Source: Sperchopsis tessellata | Lineage: Eukaryota > Arthropoda > Insecta > Coleoptera > Hydrophilidae | Assembly: GCA_033557685.1 (NCBI GenBank) | Contig: JAWQRN010000493.1 | Location: 1-28,917, forward strand | Direction: 5' to 3' | DNA: 28,917 nucleotides | In this document: piece after piece, positions 1 to 9,794 of the stretch | Position numbering within the stretch: the first letter of the stretch is position 1 | Layout of the letters: every line of letters begins with the position of its first letter | Position numbers and translations under genes: made by a program | The notes under the pieces: model-generated | Seen by the model: only the letters and a program-made list of their open reading frames with translations | Told to the model about the DNA's origin: nothing | Database searches by the model: none

Positions 1-28
1 TTCCACGGCCACAGTAAATATCTTCAGG

Positions 29-105
29 TTTTCCGGGAGATAACCGCGTGTTGGCATTTGTTTTTGCCCACGTTTAGTCCACCGTTGCAGGGGACATTTT
101 CAAGA
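29..105 (+). repeat. Diverged copy of the palindromic repeat family seen at 19.7-20.8 kb
   Basis: Read collinearly, this stretch matches one half of the palindromic unit at 20544-20795: a TTTCCGGG block, an AACCG..GTG block, a short hairpin, a GTTT.GTC block and a GTTGCA.GGGAC.TTTT block, in the same order and spacing. Agreement by eye is about 75% in the second half and lower in the hairpin loop. The hairpin stem differs in sequence (GGCA/TGCC here, GGCTC/GAGCC there) but still pairs. The terminal motif TTACCATATG of the family is not visible here. The copy is partial and old. Confidence 0.55.
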
Positions 106-113
106 CATGTAGC

Positions 114-307
114 TCTTAAAAGGGCAAATTAAATATTGCCATGTAGCTTTGAAAAGTGCTTGTTGTATGTTACGACCAGCTCATTTCTAGACTAGCACTT
201 GCGAGAGGTGCATGTTATTCTATTATTAGCATTTTTTAGAGCTGGTCGGCACCTACAATTAGCACTTTTCAGAGCTACATGGCAATGTTTAATTAGGTCT
301 TTTAAGA
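114..307. repeat. 69-bp imperfect inverted repeat (foldback/MITE-like)
   Basis: The arms at 114-182 and 239-307 are reverse complements over about 69 nt with few mismatches. They are anchored by TCTTAAAA/TTTTAAGA outside, GCCATGTAGCT/AGCTACATGGC in the middle and GACCAGCTC/GAGCTGGTC inside. A 56-nt spacer separates them. No coding potential or clear target-site duplication is visible. It could be a small non-autonomous DNA element or a foldback remnant. It directly follows the diverged palindromic-family copy at 29-105, and the two could be parts of one element. Confidence 0.75.
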
Positions 308-3130
308 TTTAAATTTCAATCTTCCGGACTTGGAATAATTCGTCCGAAAAAGTTTACCATAGTTATCACATTCTACAAAATATAGTCTTTTACAAATCTC
401 ATTTCTGTTTCTATTCACATCAATATTTTGTCTACGTAAATTCTTTACTTACGTGAAATTTATTTTAATTAATTCCGAAATTATTATCATTAAAGTGTAT
501 GGTAGAATTTTAATAAAGGTCATGTTTACCTTCATCCTTATATAGATTTTTACTTAATTTTTCTTCATTATTATTTTATTTATTCTAGAGATTTTCAGTC
601 TATTTCATTTTTTAATATTTTTTATTCTGTTTCAATTCTGACTTTAATCGAAATGTGTTCTTAGTTACTGATATCTAATCTTTGGATATGTGATGTGTGG
701 CGAATCTTGTTAAATCTATTCAATCTACATGGCTGATTATCTCTCCAGAGCCACACATTCCATTTGATTAAAGAGTTATCAAATTACTTGGTGGACACTT
801 GGAACTGCACCTTTATCGAGAGAAACCAGAGTTCTTATTTGGTTCTATTTAACCATCGTTATTATCCGTTAGAGACTTATATTATCATCCATAGTTAATA
901 ATTATTGTCCGATGGTAAACTATCGAAGACCACTAAACATTATTTTCGTTAATAATTTTATATCTCCACTTCTTCTGGTTCTCTTTTGCTTCACATGTTC
1001 GAAATTATCACAGTTCTGTAACTATTATTAGTCTTATAAAGTTATTATTCTAATTTTATTCGAATCAGTTATAAATTTGTTAAATATTCTTAGTATATTA
1101 TTTGTTAAATTGAATTTTGTAAGAATTTACTTATAATTATACTTATTTTTCTGTTGATTAATTGGTTAAACGTTATTAGTTTATTTGTTGTTATATTTAT
1201 TTTTGTAATATTTTACTTCTAATCATTGTTGGTTTATTACTATTATTTTCCTATATTTATCAAATGCATTAAATTTATTAAATTGTCTGTCGGGTTTTAA
1301 GAAGTCTCCACGATATTAATTTTAGTTTCGAATTTCATTATGCTTATCCTGAGACCATACAACGGGGGTTGTCTCCTGTATCGCAGAGCGAAGGGTAAAA
1401 GCGACGCATTCCCATCTCTTATCCATTGTTTGTCACAAAGGGAGATTTCTAGTGGTTGTAGTCCGCGTTCCCGATTACGTTCGTAGAACTTGGCCCGTTT
1501 CTGTTTGTATTGTGCTAGCATTAATCTTATTTGAGCTTTTATAAAAACTTGTTTGTTTAAATATTGTATCATTTACTTGTACGTTAAATTATTGTCAAGA
1601 GTGCATCTAGTTATTACTTTTTCACGTCATTACCATTCTTTTGTTAACCCGATGTTGTTTTGGAATAGCTCCGGGACAGCAGCGCGGACCGGTACAGAGA
1701 GCAAAGCTTATTACGATAATCGAATTTAACATCAGGTCTTGACCTTTGGCCTTAATTCATTTTCCTTCCTTCCAGAGATTCTAGTCAGCAGGTAGACTGG
1801 AATCTTCTCATAACTCAAGGCCATATTATTAACAGGGTTTAAATTTCTGTTTATTTTCTTATACATCTAATCACTGTGGTAGACATTAAAATTGCTGTTT
1901 GTATAATTTTATGCTGTGTATTTATTAATATCTTTATTTAGTACTGACGTTTCGCCTGATGAATTGACACAGTTACGGCTGTGTGTTCTTCAATATACTT
2001 CTAAAAGTTAATCTTATGTTGTTTCATCGCTGCTCCACTCCACGTATTGTGATAGAACCGATTATTTAATTAATATATTTAACATTACCTACATATTTAA
2101 ATATAAATTGATATTAATTTGGCAATGTGATCGACCCTTACTACGAGTTAATGCTATCGGGTTAGGACACTTATAAATTATAGGACTTAAGAGTTCGAGA
2201 CGACTCAAGAGTTGGTAGGAATATTATCGAAGTTTGTAATCTACGCTAAAAGACAATAAGGTTAATTTTTAAGACCGATAAGGAAGCGGCCGGTCTAAGG
2301 CCAGAAAGAAGTTGATGGACTGATTTAAAAGTTAATACAAAGAGATCGGGACAGTGTTATACCGTCTACCAAATAATGTGGAACGTGTTTTGACATAATA
2401 GACATTCCTTATAGTACGGTATCCCCTTGTTTTTACAAATTTATTTAATTCGTAAATGTTGTGATTTACGGTACGGTGTTTCTTTATTTGTAATGCTTGT
2501 AAATGAGCTGTTTATCTGGTTACCTTTGTATATTTATCCAATACTTTAGTTGTTACGAGTATAGTGTCATTTGTTAAAAGTGATTTTAACGTAAAACAGT
2601 TATTAGTGGTAGTTTAACTTTAAATTTTGGGACCTTCATATAAGCCAGTTTAATAATATTTATTTATTTCTTATGCCTGGTTATGAATTAATAGATTACT
2701 TAGTTTACATAGTCAGTTTAAATTCATGTTTCACGAGGTTTGATTGTTAAAGTTTATTTATTTTGTTGATTGGACCATGCATGGGTATATAATATTTATA
2801 TGTTGCGACTTAGGGAATAGTTCTTCTTTTTTTATAAAGATTTTCTTTGTTCAACATTTAAAGTGTCTTTACTGAGACAATTTTTATCAAATACTTTGTG
2901 AAATATATTTATAACGTTCATTATAGCTTAACATTTTAAAGTACTTATTTATTAAAACTTACGATATATAGTCCGTTATGTGTTCCTTTCTTCAATAATA
3001 GCAGGTCGCACCATGAGTATGTTATGTTTATATTCTATAGTGGATGTTAGAAATAGTTCATCGCCTTACTGTTTGTTAAATGTGTAGAAAATGTCTTAAA
3101 TGTTACGAGTGTTATTATAAATGTTCTTTG
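308..3130. other. AT-rich region without recognisable genes
   Basis: I see no protein family here. A 91-codon open frame on the minus strand (1297-1572) has no motif I recognise and lies across a slightly GC-richer patch (about 1346-1510), which may be an unidentified repeat. Small hairpins include CGTAAAT/ATTTACG at 2451-2470 and ACACAG/CTGTGT at 1967-1984; the latter lies just after a GACGTTTCG..TGATGAA motif at 1946-1963. No RNA gene could be supported. Confidence 0.6.
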
Positions 3131-3170
3131 TTAAATATTCAAAAAAGGTGTTAAATATTCAAAAAAGGTG
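3131..3170. repeat. Two perfect tandem copies of a 20-bp unit
   Basis: The 20-bp unit TTAAATATTCAAAAAAGGTG occurs twice without mismatch (3131-3150 and 3151-3170). The perfect identity in otherwise decayed DNA suggests a recent replication-slippage duplication. Confidence 0.95.
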
Positions 3171-3829
3171 TTAATTGATACAATTATGGTTTTCGTATTC
3201 TTTTTGTTTTAATGTTTATCATTTTAAGTTGTTGTTTAACTATTATTGTTGTATTATGAAATGTATTCGGGCTGGCCCTTTTATCAGATTCTTTCGTAAA
3301 TTCTATTCACGCACAATACTTTTGAAGATTTCTCAATAACGACTATTAGTTTCAATTTTTTTTTTTGTACGGCACGGTACGGTATACGGAAGACGTAAAT
3401 AAAATCGCTCCGAAGTGGATATCCAAAAGTGGTTTAACCGAGAGTTTTATTTGCAGACAAAGTGAAGGGACGTGGCATTTAGTGCCTATATACCGAATAG
3501 GCACAAATATAGGACAAAACACGAGAAATGTAGTGACTGAATAGCGAGCGTAGAAGTGAAATTATGTAAACAACGTTAAAATTTGAAAAGAGCTACTTGC
3601 TACTTTGAAGAATAAAAAAATTGCATGCAATACATAATCCTGGAGAGGAAAACAGAACGAGATAAAGAACCAGCATACCAGATGGACAGGACAAAGTAAC
3701 AAAGATAAAAAAGAGGTAGAGACAACGAAAACGGCAGGACAGACGAAGAGTGATACAGAGAGAGCAAACATATTTACAGCAAGCATAAAATTGTTAAGGT
3801 CCTCAGAACAGAGGAGGATACAAAAAAAG

Positions 3830-4480
3830 TAGACTAGTAAGATTGAAACGAGTAACAAGAGTGAAGAAACGAAAGGGATGGAGGAACTGAGAGATATATT
3901 TAGGAAGATGATGCAAGAAATGAAGAAGAACACTAGATAATTGAAAGAAGAGATAAAAGAAGTAAGAAGGGAACTGCGTATAAAAGAGGAAAAGTGTGAA
4001 CAGGAAAAATCCCAAATTCAAGAGAGACTGGACTAAATAGAAAGCAGAATTGAAAAGGAAGAGAAATAAAAGACGAGGAACAAAATAATAGTAAAAGTTC
4101 TAAATGTGGAGGATGAGAATGTAAAGGAAGCACTTGAGAAATTGATTGCTAAGGGGCTACAAAAAGAGCCCAAGATAGTTAAGGCGTACAAGCTGAACAA
4201 AGGAGAGAAAACAGAAATGGTGCTGGCGGAAATCGAAAGATGGGAAAAAGAAGAAAAAATGAAAGCCAAGAGTCGAAGGCTGAGAAATACAAACGTCTAT
4301 ATAGATAACGACATGACTGTTAAAGGCCAAAAATGGAGGCAAGAAAACTGAGAATACCAGTGAAAGATAATAAGAGAACGACACAAGATAAGAACGGGGA
4401 TATGCGCAAGAAAGGGAGACAGGAAATTGAAAACAGAGGGAAAGGCACAGGATAGAAACATGGGACATAAGAGGGATAAA
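3830..4480 (+). pseudogene. LINE-A ORF1 remnant (coiled-coil RNA-binding protein)
   Basis: One frame runs from 3902 to 4351 and is interrupted only by TAA stops at 3938, 4034 and 4067. Its first part is rich in Lys/Glu with heptad-like spacing, as in the coiled coil of LINE ORF1 proteins. It is followed by a segment with NKIIVKVLNVEDENV and later NVYIDNDMTVK, which resembles the RNA-recognition-like core of these proteins. In living elements this protein coats the element RNA and helps form the RNP. Here it cannot be made: besides the stops, the frame is lost after 4351, and sequence further down (to about 4480) only matches in shifted frames. Assignment to ORF1 also rests on position, directly upstream of the endonuclease. 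Confidence 0.75.
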
Positions 4481-4811
4481 CGGAAAAGAGGAAGAACTAG
4501 TGGAAGAAATGGAGAAGGCAAAACTACAAATACTCGATATAACTGAAACAAAAAAGAGAGGACAGGGAAGCGTAAAATTGGGAGGGATATACACTATTTT
4601 ATAGCGGAGTAAAGAACACAGATAGTACCAAGGCAGGGGTAGGAATAGTATTGGCAGAGGAAAAGGTAAAATATGTAAAGGAATGGAAATGCAGAACAGA
4701 AAGAATCATGACGTTGGAAATAGAAAAAAAAACACCAAACGTAAGTGACAATATTGATTAGTTAACGGACTCAATGAAGATGAAGATTTGCAACTGGTAA
4801 CGGAGGAGAGT

Positions 4812-5150
4812 ACATGATAAATAATAATAGCGGGTGACTTTAATAGTAGAGTGGGAAATAAAACTGAAGGATATGAGGAAATTCTGGAAAGAAATGGGGA
4901 AGAGGCAATTAACAACAATGGAAGAATAATGCTGGAATTCTGTCTGACGAATAATATGGTGATTACCAATACAATGTTTAAGCATAAAGACGTACACAAA
5001 TTTACAAGGGAAATGAGAAGCAGGAAGAAAAAGTCGATAATAGACTACATATTAGTGGAAACTGGCTATTAAAAAATGTAACAGATGCAAGAGTCAGAAG
5101 GGGAGTGGATATTGGAAGTAACCACTACATGTTAACCATAGCCATTACTG
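4812..5150 (+). pseudogene. LINE-A endonuclease, C-terminal half
   Basis: This is the second half of an exonuclease-endonuclease-phosphatase (APE-like) domain, which nicks target DNA to start reverse transcription. The GDFNSRVG motif lies at 4833-4856, with Asp and Asn of the active-site loop intact, and the frame stays open to the stop after 5069. KSIIDYILVE (about 5031-5060) matches the late conserved strand. The end of the domain continues one frame over: NVTDARVRRGVDIGS then NHY, where the terminal catalytic SDH triad reads SNH (Asp codon replaced by AAC at 5120-5122). The N-terminal half upstream (about 4480-4810) is only patchily recognisable. It is dead by frameshift and active-site loss. 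Confidence 0.85.
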
Positions 5151-5663
5151 AAACTCAGAAAGTAAACACAGTACAAAGGAAATTGACGAGAATCAAAGGA
5201 AAAGAAGTAATCAAAACTTACAGACGGAAGGAAGAAACAGCAAGAAACGAATATCAAAGGCTAGTTGAGGAATGATGCAAAAAACAAGATAACCAGTAAA
5301 AAATGGATATGGAACAGGTATGGAATCGATTCAAAGGAATCATATGAACAGCAGCAAAGGCAGCGTGTTGCAGAAAACAAACAAAGTGGTGGAGTGAAAG
5401 AAGAAGTAACAAAAAAGAAGAAACTGTGGAAACAATATTTGCAAAAAGGAACGGAAAATACATTTGAGGATTATTAAAAAATAAAGGAAGAAAGCCAAAG
5501 AAGAAGTTCAAAATGCCAAAGCATTATCATGGAAGAAATTTGGAGAAAAGATGGTGGGAGATAGTCGATGAAAACAAAAACTCTTTTTTAAAGTAATAAA
5601 AAACTTGGCAAAGGCAACAAATTAAGAACAAAAAAGAAGATACTCACATAACATGAAGACATA

Positions 5664-6860
5664 ATGAACAGATGGAAGGAGTACTTCCAAGAGTTACTAG
5701 GAATAGATGATGCAAGTACAGATGATGAAGAGGTTGCGAAGACAGGACAAGAAAATGACGGCAGTCACGAAACAGTAACAAGAGCGGAACTGAACAAAGC
5801 AATAAGCAAAATAAAAATAGTGAAAGCGACTGGGCATGATCATATAACTCCAGAAGAGGTCAAGTATATGGGACAAGAAGGGCAGAAGTTACTGCTAGAG
5901 GTATGTAAAAAGGCCTGAGAAGATAAAATAAGGACTAGGAAGTGGCAGTGATAGTGCCAATTTTCAAGAAAGGAGATGGTAGGCAGTGTCGAAACTACAG
6001 AGGGATATCACTCATCAGCCTACCTGGGAAGATATGTGAGCGGATTCTAGAGATGAAGGTACGAGACAAGATTGGAAAGCATTTAGATGATTCGCAAAGT
6101 GGAATAGGACATAGTACACAAGACCAGATCTTTACCATACGGCAATTAGCAGAGAAGATTAGGGAGTACAACAGGGGAGGATATATGAGCTTTGTGGACC
6201 TGGAAAATGCTTTTGACAGTATACCTAGAGTGGAAGTATGAAGAGTATACGTGAGAATTATTAAAGGCAGTTAAATCAATGTACAGACAAACTAGAAATT
6301 ACATAAGAACTGCAAATTAAGAGTCAGAAGAATTTACAACAAATCAAGGAGTTATAGGCAAGGAGAAAGTTTGAGCCAATTATTGTTCATTATCTGTAAT
6401 GGATGACATTATTAAAAAAAAAAACAAGAACGAAAGGAATTATCCGGGTACAAGGATATGAAAAGAATAGAGATAACAGAGTGTGCATTTGCAGATGACA
6501 TAGTAATATTTGGGAAATCAGAAAAAAACATTAAATGAGAACCTGAAAATATGGGAGGAGGCACTGAATAGACGAAAACTGAAAATAAATAAAAAAAAGA
6601 CAAAAGTGATGGTGATATCCAGGGAAGAGAAAATAATTAACAGCCAAGTAGAAAACCTAGAACAGGTCAGTGAATTTAAATATCTGGGATCGGTAATAGA
6701 TAGCCAAGGAAGATACGAAAGTGACATTAACAACAGTCAAGACTGCAGGGAGACTGTATAGTGCTATAAGAGGGACATTTATGAACAAACGGGAAATTTC
6801 GAAGGAGACCAAATTAACAGTGTTAAAAATAATATACATGCCAATACTGACATATGGTAG
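5664..6860 (+). pseudogene. LINE-A reverse transcriptase
   Basis: 5664-5918 encodes the entry to the RT, including the LNKAISKIKI..TGHD.ITPE block. 5942-6241 carries VIVPIFKKGD, NYRGISLISLPGK and a motif A region MSFVDLENAFDSIPR, in which both Asp are present. Motif C is seen as AFADDIVIFG at 6485-6514, with the YxDD-equivalent Asp pair intact. The thumb/connection region follows (KLKINKKKTKVMVIS, FKYLGSVID). About 60-80 residues between motifs A and C are frameshifted or eroded (6241-6480). In living elements this enzyme copies the element RNA at the nicked target. Multiple frameshifts make it non-functional, but the catalytic Asp residues themselves survive. Confidence 0.9.
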
Positions 6861-7285
6861 GTGAAACCAAGATAAAAATAGAGGGTGCAGGCGACAGAAA
6901 TGAAGTACCTAAGGTGAGTAGAAGGAGTCATAAAGAAAAGACAAAAGTGATGGTGATATCCAAGGAAGAGAAAAGAATTAACAGCCAAGTAGATGGAGAA
7001 AACCTAAAACAGGTCAGAGAATTTAAATATCTGGGATCGGTAATAGATAGAAAAGGAAGATACGAAAGTGACATTAATTACAGAGTCAAGACTGCAGGGA
7101 GACTTTATAGTGCTATAAGATGGGCTTTTATTAACAAACGAGAAATTTCGAAAGAGACCATATTAACAGTGTTTCAAACAATGTACATGCCAATACTGAC
7201 ATATGGAAGGTGAACCTAAGGCAAAAATCGAGGGTGCAGGCGGCAGAAATGAGAACCGAAGGTGAGTAGAAGGAGTTACAAAGAG
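6597..7285 (+). repeat. Direct tandem duplication of ~341 bp inside LINE-A
   Basis: The segment from 6597 (AAGACAAAAGTGATGGTGA) to about 6937 is repeated immediately at 6938-7285, again beginning AAGACAAAAGTGATGGTGA. Both units encode KVMVIS, NSQV, FKYLGSVID and the MPILTYG end. They are about 90% alike by eye, and unit 2 carries a 6-nt insertion (after 7010 on the unit-2 side) plus 2 nt missing from unit 1 near 6735. Both end with GGTGAGTAGAAGGAGT. The junction has short shared sequence (AAAAGACAAAAG), so slippage, unequal exchange or template switching could have made it. Confidence 0.92.
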
Positions 7286-7289
7286 GGAT

Positions 7290-7600
7290 ATAATCCGAAA
7301 CACAGACATAAGAGAGAGGCTCGAAATTACATCCGCACAGAAGAAAATAGAAGAGGGACAGATGAGATGGTTCAGACATGTAAATATAATGGGAAATGGC
7401 TGGCAAGTAAAACAAGTGTGGGAGGCGAGAACTTGCGGAAGGAAATCAAGAGGAAGTCCACGGGAAACCTGGAACGACACAAACGCCAAAACGTTAAGAG
7501 ACAAAGAAAAGAGTGCACAGCTAATAGGAAGGAGTGGATTGAGTTCTATAAGATGAAAAAAAGGGGAAAAAAATTCGACACCCACCAAGGGTATATGAGG
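7290..7600 (+). pseudogene. LINE-A ORF2 C-terminal region
   Basis: After the second duplicated unit, the C-terminal tail of the polyprotein can be read: KKIEEGQMRWFRHVNIMGN (about 7342-7400, crossing frames), then KQVWEARTCGRKSRGSPRETW. This W..H..M module plus the basic, Gly/Pro-rich stretch is typical of the end of ORF2 in this group of insect LINEs. Its precise role in the protein is not established. The coding signal fades around 7560-7600, in an A-rich tract that may be the remains of the 3' end. Confidence 0.7.
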
Positions 7601-7627
7601 AAAAAGATTAAGAAGAAAGAAACTTTC

Positions 7628-7797
7628 AATATTGGAAGTGGTGTTTCCGGAGTTGTATTAATTGATTTAAGGGACATATATTTTATATAAGGTAAAAATA
7701 GAGACATATCTCAGTAATGACTAGTAGTAATATTTGAAGTGGTGTTATTGGTGCTATTCGGAGTTATATTAATTGATTTATTGAACATATATTTTAG
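7628..7797. repeat. Pair of ~60-bp imperfect direct repeats at the 3' side of LINE-A
   Basis: 7628-7687 and 7729-7797 share AATATT.GAAGTGGTGTT, CGGAGTT.TATTAATTGATTTA and ACATATATTTTA in the same order. The second copy has a short extra block (ATTGGTGCT). About 40 bp separate them. They sit right after the coding end of LINE-A, so they may be part of its 3' UTR or belong to an older resident repeat into which it inserted. Confidence 0.8.
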
Positions 7798-8530
7798 ATT
7801 TCTTTGTTTACTGAACATCCCAGGGGGAGTATTTTTTTCCTTTTTACGTTAAATATGATTTTACATAATAACAATTTTGGATTATGGACGACTACCGGGT
7901 TTACTCAAAAAGTATTCCAAAGTAACATAGATTTCAGCTCTATAAATATAATTTGTACTTTGGAATGGTTGATGAAGTATGTTAACATGAGCTCATGTAC
8001 TGTTTAAATTTTAAAATATCACATTCATGTGCGGCCCAGGAAGCAACTAATTCTTACTGTTCGTTCTTTATATATCTGGTTAGTAGTGATCCTAAGGCAC
8101 TCAATTTATATGAGTTTTATTTTGGTTGTAGGATTTTCACATAGGTTACGGTAGCTTTATCTTGCGCAATAAATATCCACACATGGCCAATATGGCAGTA
8201 CGTCCCTTTGTTATTTATTTATTTATAATGAACCTTTCCTTGACAACACTGGCAATTTTCTACTCTTGAGATCTTCAGTGTGAGGTTTTCCAGGTGTTGT
8301 CGAGCTATTTTTAAATATTTACCTCTAATCTCGGTCCTTTAGACGATCTCACGATAGTAATTTCTATTTCTCTATCCAATATATACAATAATTCTTGTTG
8401 GCGAAGGATCGTGTCTTTTATTTCTAACCTTTGACAAGTCCACTTCCGTAACGAGCCTTATAAACTAACACTACGTCAGTAAGTCCTAACCGATGATCAC
8501 AAATACGTCAGTACTTTATAATAAATATAA
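7798..8530. other. AT-rich interval, no recognisable gene
   Basis: A 67-codon plus-strand frame at 7804-8007 has no motif that I recognise. Around 8331-8385 a stretch (CGGTCCTTTAGACGATCTCACGATAGTAATTT-like, read in parts) weakly resembles 1291-1325, which may mean one diffuse repeat family is present twice. This is a low-grade resemblance only. Confidence 0.4.
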
Positions 8531-8761
8531 TTACATTAATTTGGCCAATTTTATGCGTATTCGCCCTTCCGGGTGATAAGTTAATTTAAGGTAATGCGAG
8601 TGCGTATAACGCACCCATTCACCTCTACCACAAGCGGGAAGCGGATCCGTTACAGTATCTTCTTGAGAGTTTCTACTTACCCAACCGTTATTTGTGGGTC
8701 CTACTTCTGTATTTACTTCTAGACGATCACGCCATTTCTGTTTGCCACCTGCGGCAGGTGT
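8531..8761. other. GC-richer island of unknown origin abutting the gypsy fragment
   Basis: This block is clearly richer in G and C than its left flank and holds a hairpin GTGCG-TATAA-CGCAC near 8600. A 79-codon minus-strand frame (8531-8770) runs through it but shows no known domain. The block ends where recognisable gypsy sequence begins at about 8762. It may be a separate repeat, or rearranged sequence belonging to the same retroelement; I cannot tell which. Confidence 0.35.
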
Positions 8762-9600
8762 TAAGACCAAGAACTACGACCAATTATGAACTGGTAGCAG
8801 AAATGGCGACGACCAGCATGAGAAGAAGTAGTCTACTAGAGCCAAGCAATGGAGACGTACTGGGCACAGTGGAACTCATTGAAGATGGTAAACGGATTAT
8901 TGAAGAGGGCCTTAGATAACGAATAGGAAGATTGAGTGACCATATAGCAGGTGCTGCTATATAGAAAAGACAATAAATTTTGGAGTTTTGGAGGCCATTT
9001 AGGCATAAGAAAAACATTAGAGATAGCTCTAGCACGATTCTATTGGGTCAACTGTCACAATGATGTCAAATAATAGTGTCGGAGATGCACTACCTGTGTG
9101 CCAGAAGAAAGAGAAAGGCTTCGATGAAACAGTATAACGTAGGAAGTCCTTTCGAGAGAATTGCTATTGACTTAGCTGGGCCGTTCCCATAGACTGATGA
9201 AATAAATACATAGTGGTTGACATAGATTATTTCAGCAAATGGGATGAACCAGGAAGCCGCGACAGCTGCAGAAGTGTTGGTTAGGGACTTCTTCGGTAGA
9301 TTTGGGATACCTCTGGAACTCCACTTTAACCAAGGAACAAATTTTGAATCAGCGTTGATCCAGGAGACCTGCAAACTACTTGCGATGCAGAGGACGGGAA
9401 CTACATCATTACACCCTCAGAAGGATGGAATTGTGGAGCGAATTAATCTCAAGAATCTCATCTACGGCCAACCTACCGAGACATGTAATCCTGTCTTCGC
9501 GCACTGCAAGCGACTAGTCAACCTCAAGGGTGCCTGAAATTAGCCATTGCATGACTTGTGAACTGGACCAACTAAGCTGGGAAGTTGTCCGAAATATTCA
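8762..9600 (+). mobile_element. Ty3/gypsy retrotransposon fragment (copy 1)
   Basis: The plus strand here is collinear with the minus-strand gypsy copy at 16350-17860, from the linker before the integrase through to the C-terminal extension. Shared blocks include CTACGACCAATT.TGA.CTGG, AGAGCCAAGCA.TG, the zinc-binding region, the catalytic core and, after a deletion at about 9447-9465, the tail ATTAGCCATT.CA.GACTTG. No LTRs, gag, protease or RT are present, so this is a truncated internal piece. The two copies are clearly the same family. Confidence 0.88.
8980..9460 (+). pseudogene. Gypsy integrase remnant (copy 1)
   Basis: The HHCC zinc-binding module is visible as GGHLGIRKTLE (about 8990-9022), YWVNCHNDV and CRRCTTC (about 9080-9101). 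Between them an in-frame TAA-TAG falls after NDVK. The core starts with ERIAIDLAGPFP (about 9155-9190; first catalytic Asp present) and is followed by a stop. A block is missing after FSKW (about 9240). The second catalytic Asp is replaced: the frame reads LHFNQGTNFES, with Asn where Asp belongs. The Glu is present in DGIVERIN (about 9424-9447). Integrases join retroelement DNA to the chromosome; this one is inactive through stops, deletion and loss of one of three catalytic acids. Confidence 0.88.
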
Positions 9601-9639
9601 TTTTCAAGGAGTCCAACGTAAAAATCGTCGTGTACCACT

Positions 9640-9794
9640 TACCATCGAAACAACTTCGTACCAATAACAATGTGGACTATTATTTCTACCATTATTCAAT
9701 CTGTGAAAGAGGTAAGACCTGTGGCTATCGACACGAACCAGGTCGACATGATTTTTGCAACATTAATGAAAATGCTCTTTTGTGTTCCATTTAG
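9640..9794 (+). pseudogene. CCCH zinc-finger remnant, ZC3H11A-like N-terminus
   Basis: The frame reads YYFYHYSICERGKTCGYRHEP (9678-9740). ZC3H11A-type proteins begin with a CCCH finger of spacing C-x7-C-x5-C-x3-H set in an aromatic context and followed by HEP/HCE. Here the second Cys (9702), third Cys (9720) and His (9732) are at exactly that spacing, while the first ligand reads Tyr (TAT at 9678, one transition from Cys). The frame goes on to NENALLCSI and stops at TAG (9792), where the family has Trp. ZC3H11A proteins act in nuclear mRNA export. This looks like a short retrocopy or stray exon lying directly after the gypsy fragment. Family assignment comes from pattern memory only; another CCCH protein is possible. 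Confidence 0.45.

Larger units (their letters stand above)
3380..7625 (+). mobile_element. LINE-A: decayed APE-type non-LTR retrotransposon
   Basis: In order on the plus strand there is a GC-shifted leader, an ORF1 with a coiled coil, an apurinic-type endonuclease, a reverse transcriptase and a C-terminal region with the WFRHV..M motif typical of this LINE group. Base composition is purine-rich throughout, unlike the AT-rich flanks, and this creates long spurious antisense open frames. The element is almost full length (about 4.2 kb) but broken by many stops and frameshifts. The 5' limit is uncertain: composition changes near 3380, just after a T-run and a short CGGTA-rich stretch (about 3369-3389). 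The 3' end is near 7625, without a clear poly(A). The exact clade is left open. Confidence 0.9.

Noticed and set aside
1297..1572. 91-codon minus-strand open frame
   Set aside because: No motif, no supporting context, and the length is not exceptional for one frame in 29 kb; called only as part of a gene-free interval.
1946..1990. Hammerhead-ribozyme-like CTGATGA followed by a hairpin
   Set aside because: The CTGATGA box is followed by an ACACAG/CTGTGT stem, but no GAAA box follows at the required place, so the catalytic core is incomplete.
3562..4999. Several long minus-strand open frames rich in Phe, Leu and Ser
   Set aside because: They are antisense to the purine-rich coding sequence of LINE-A; the low-complexity hydrophobic content is what reversed Lys/Glu-rich codons give.
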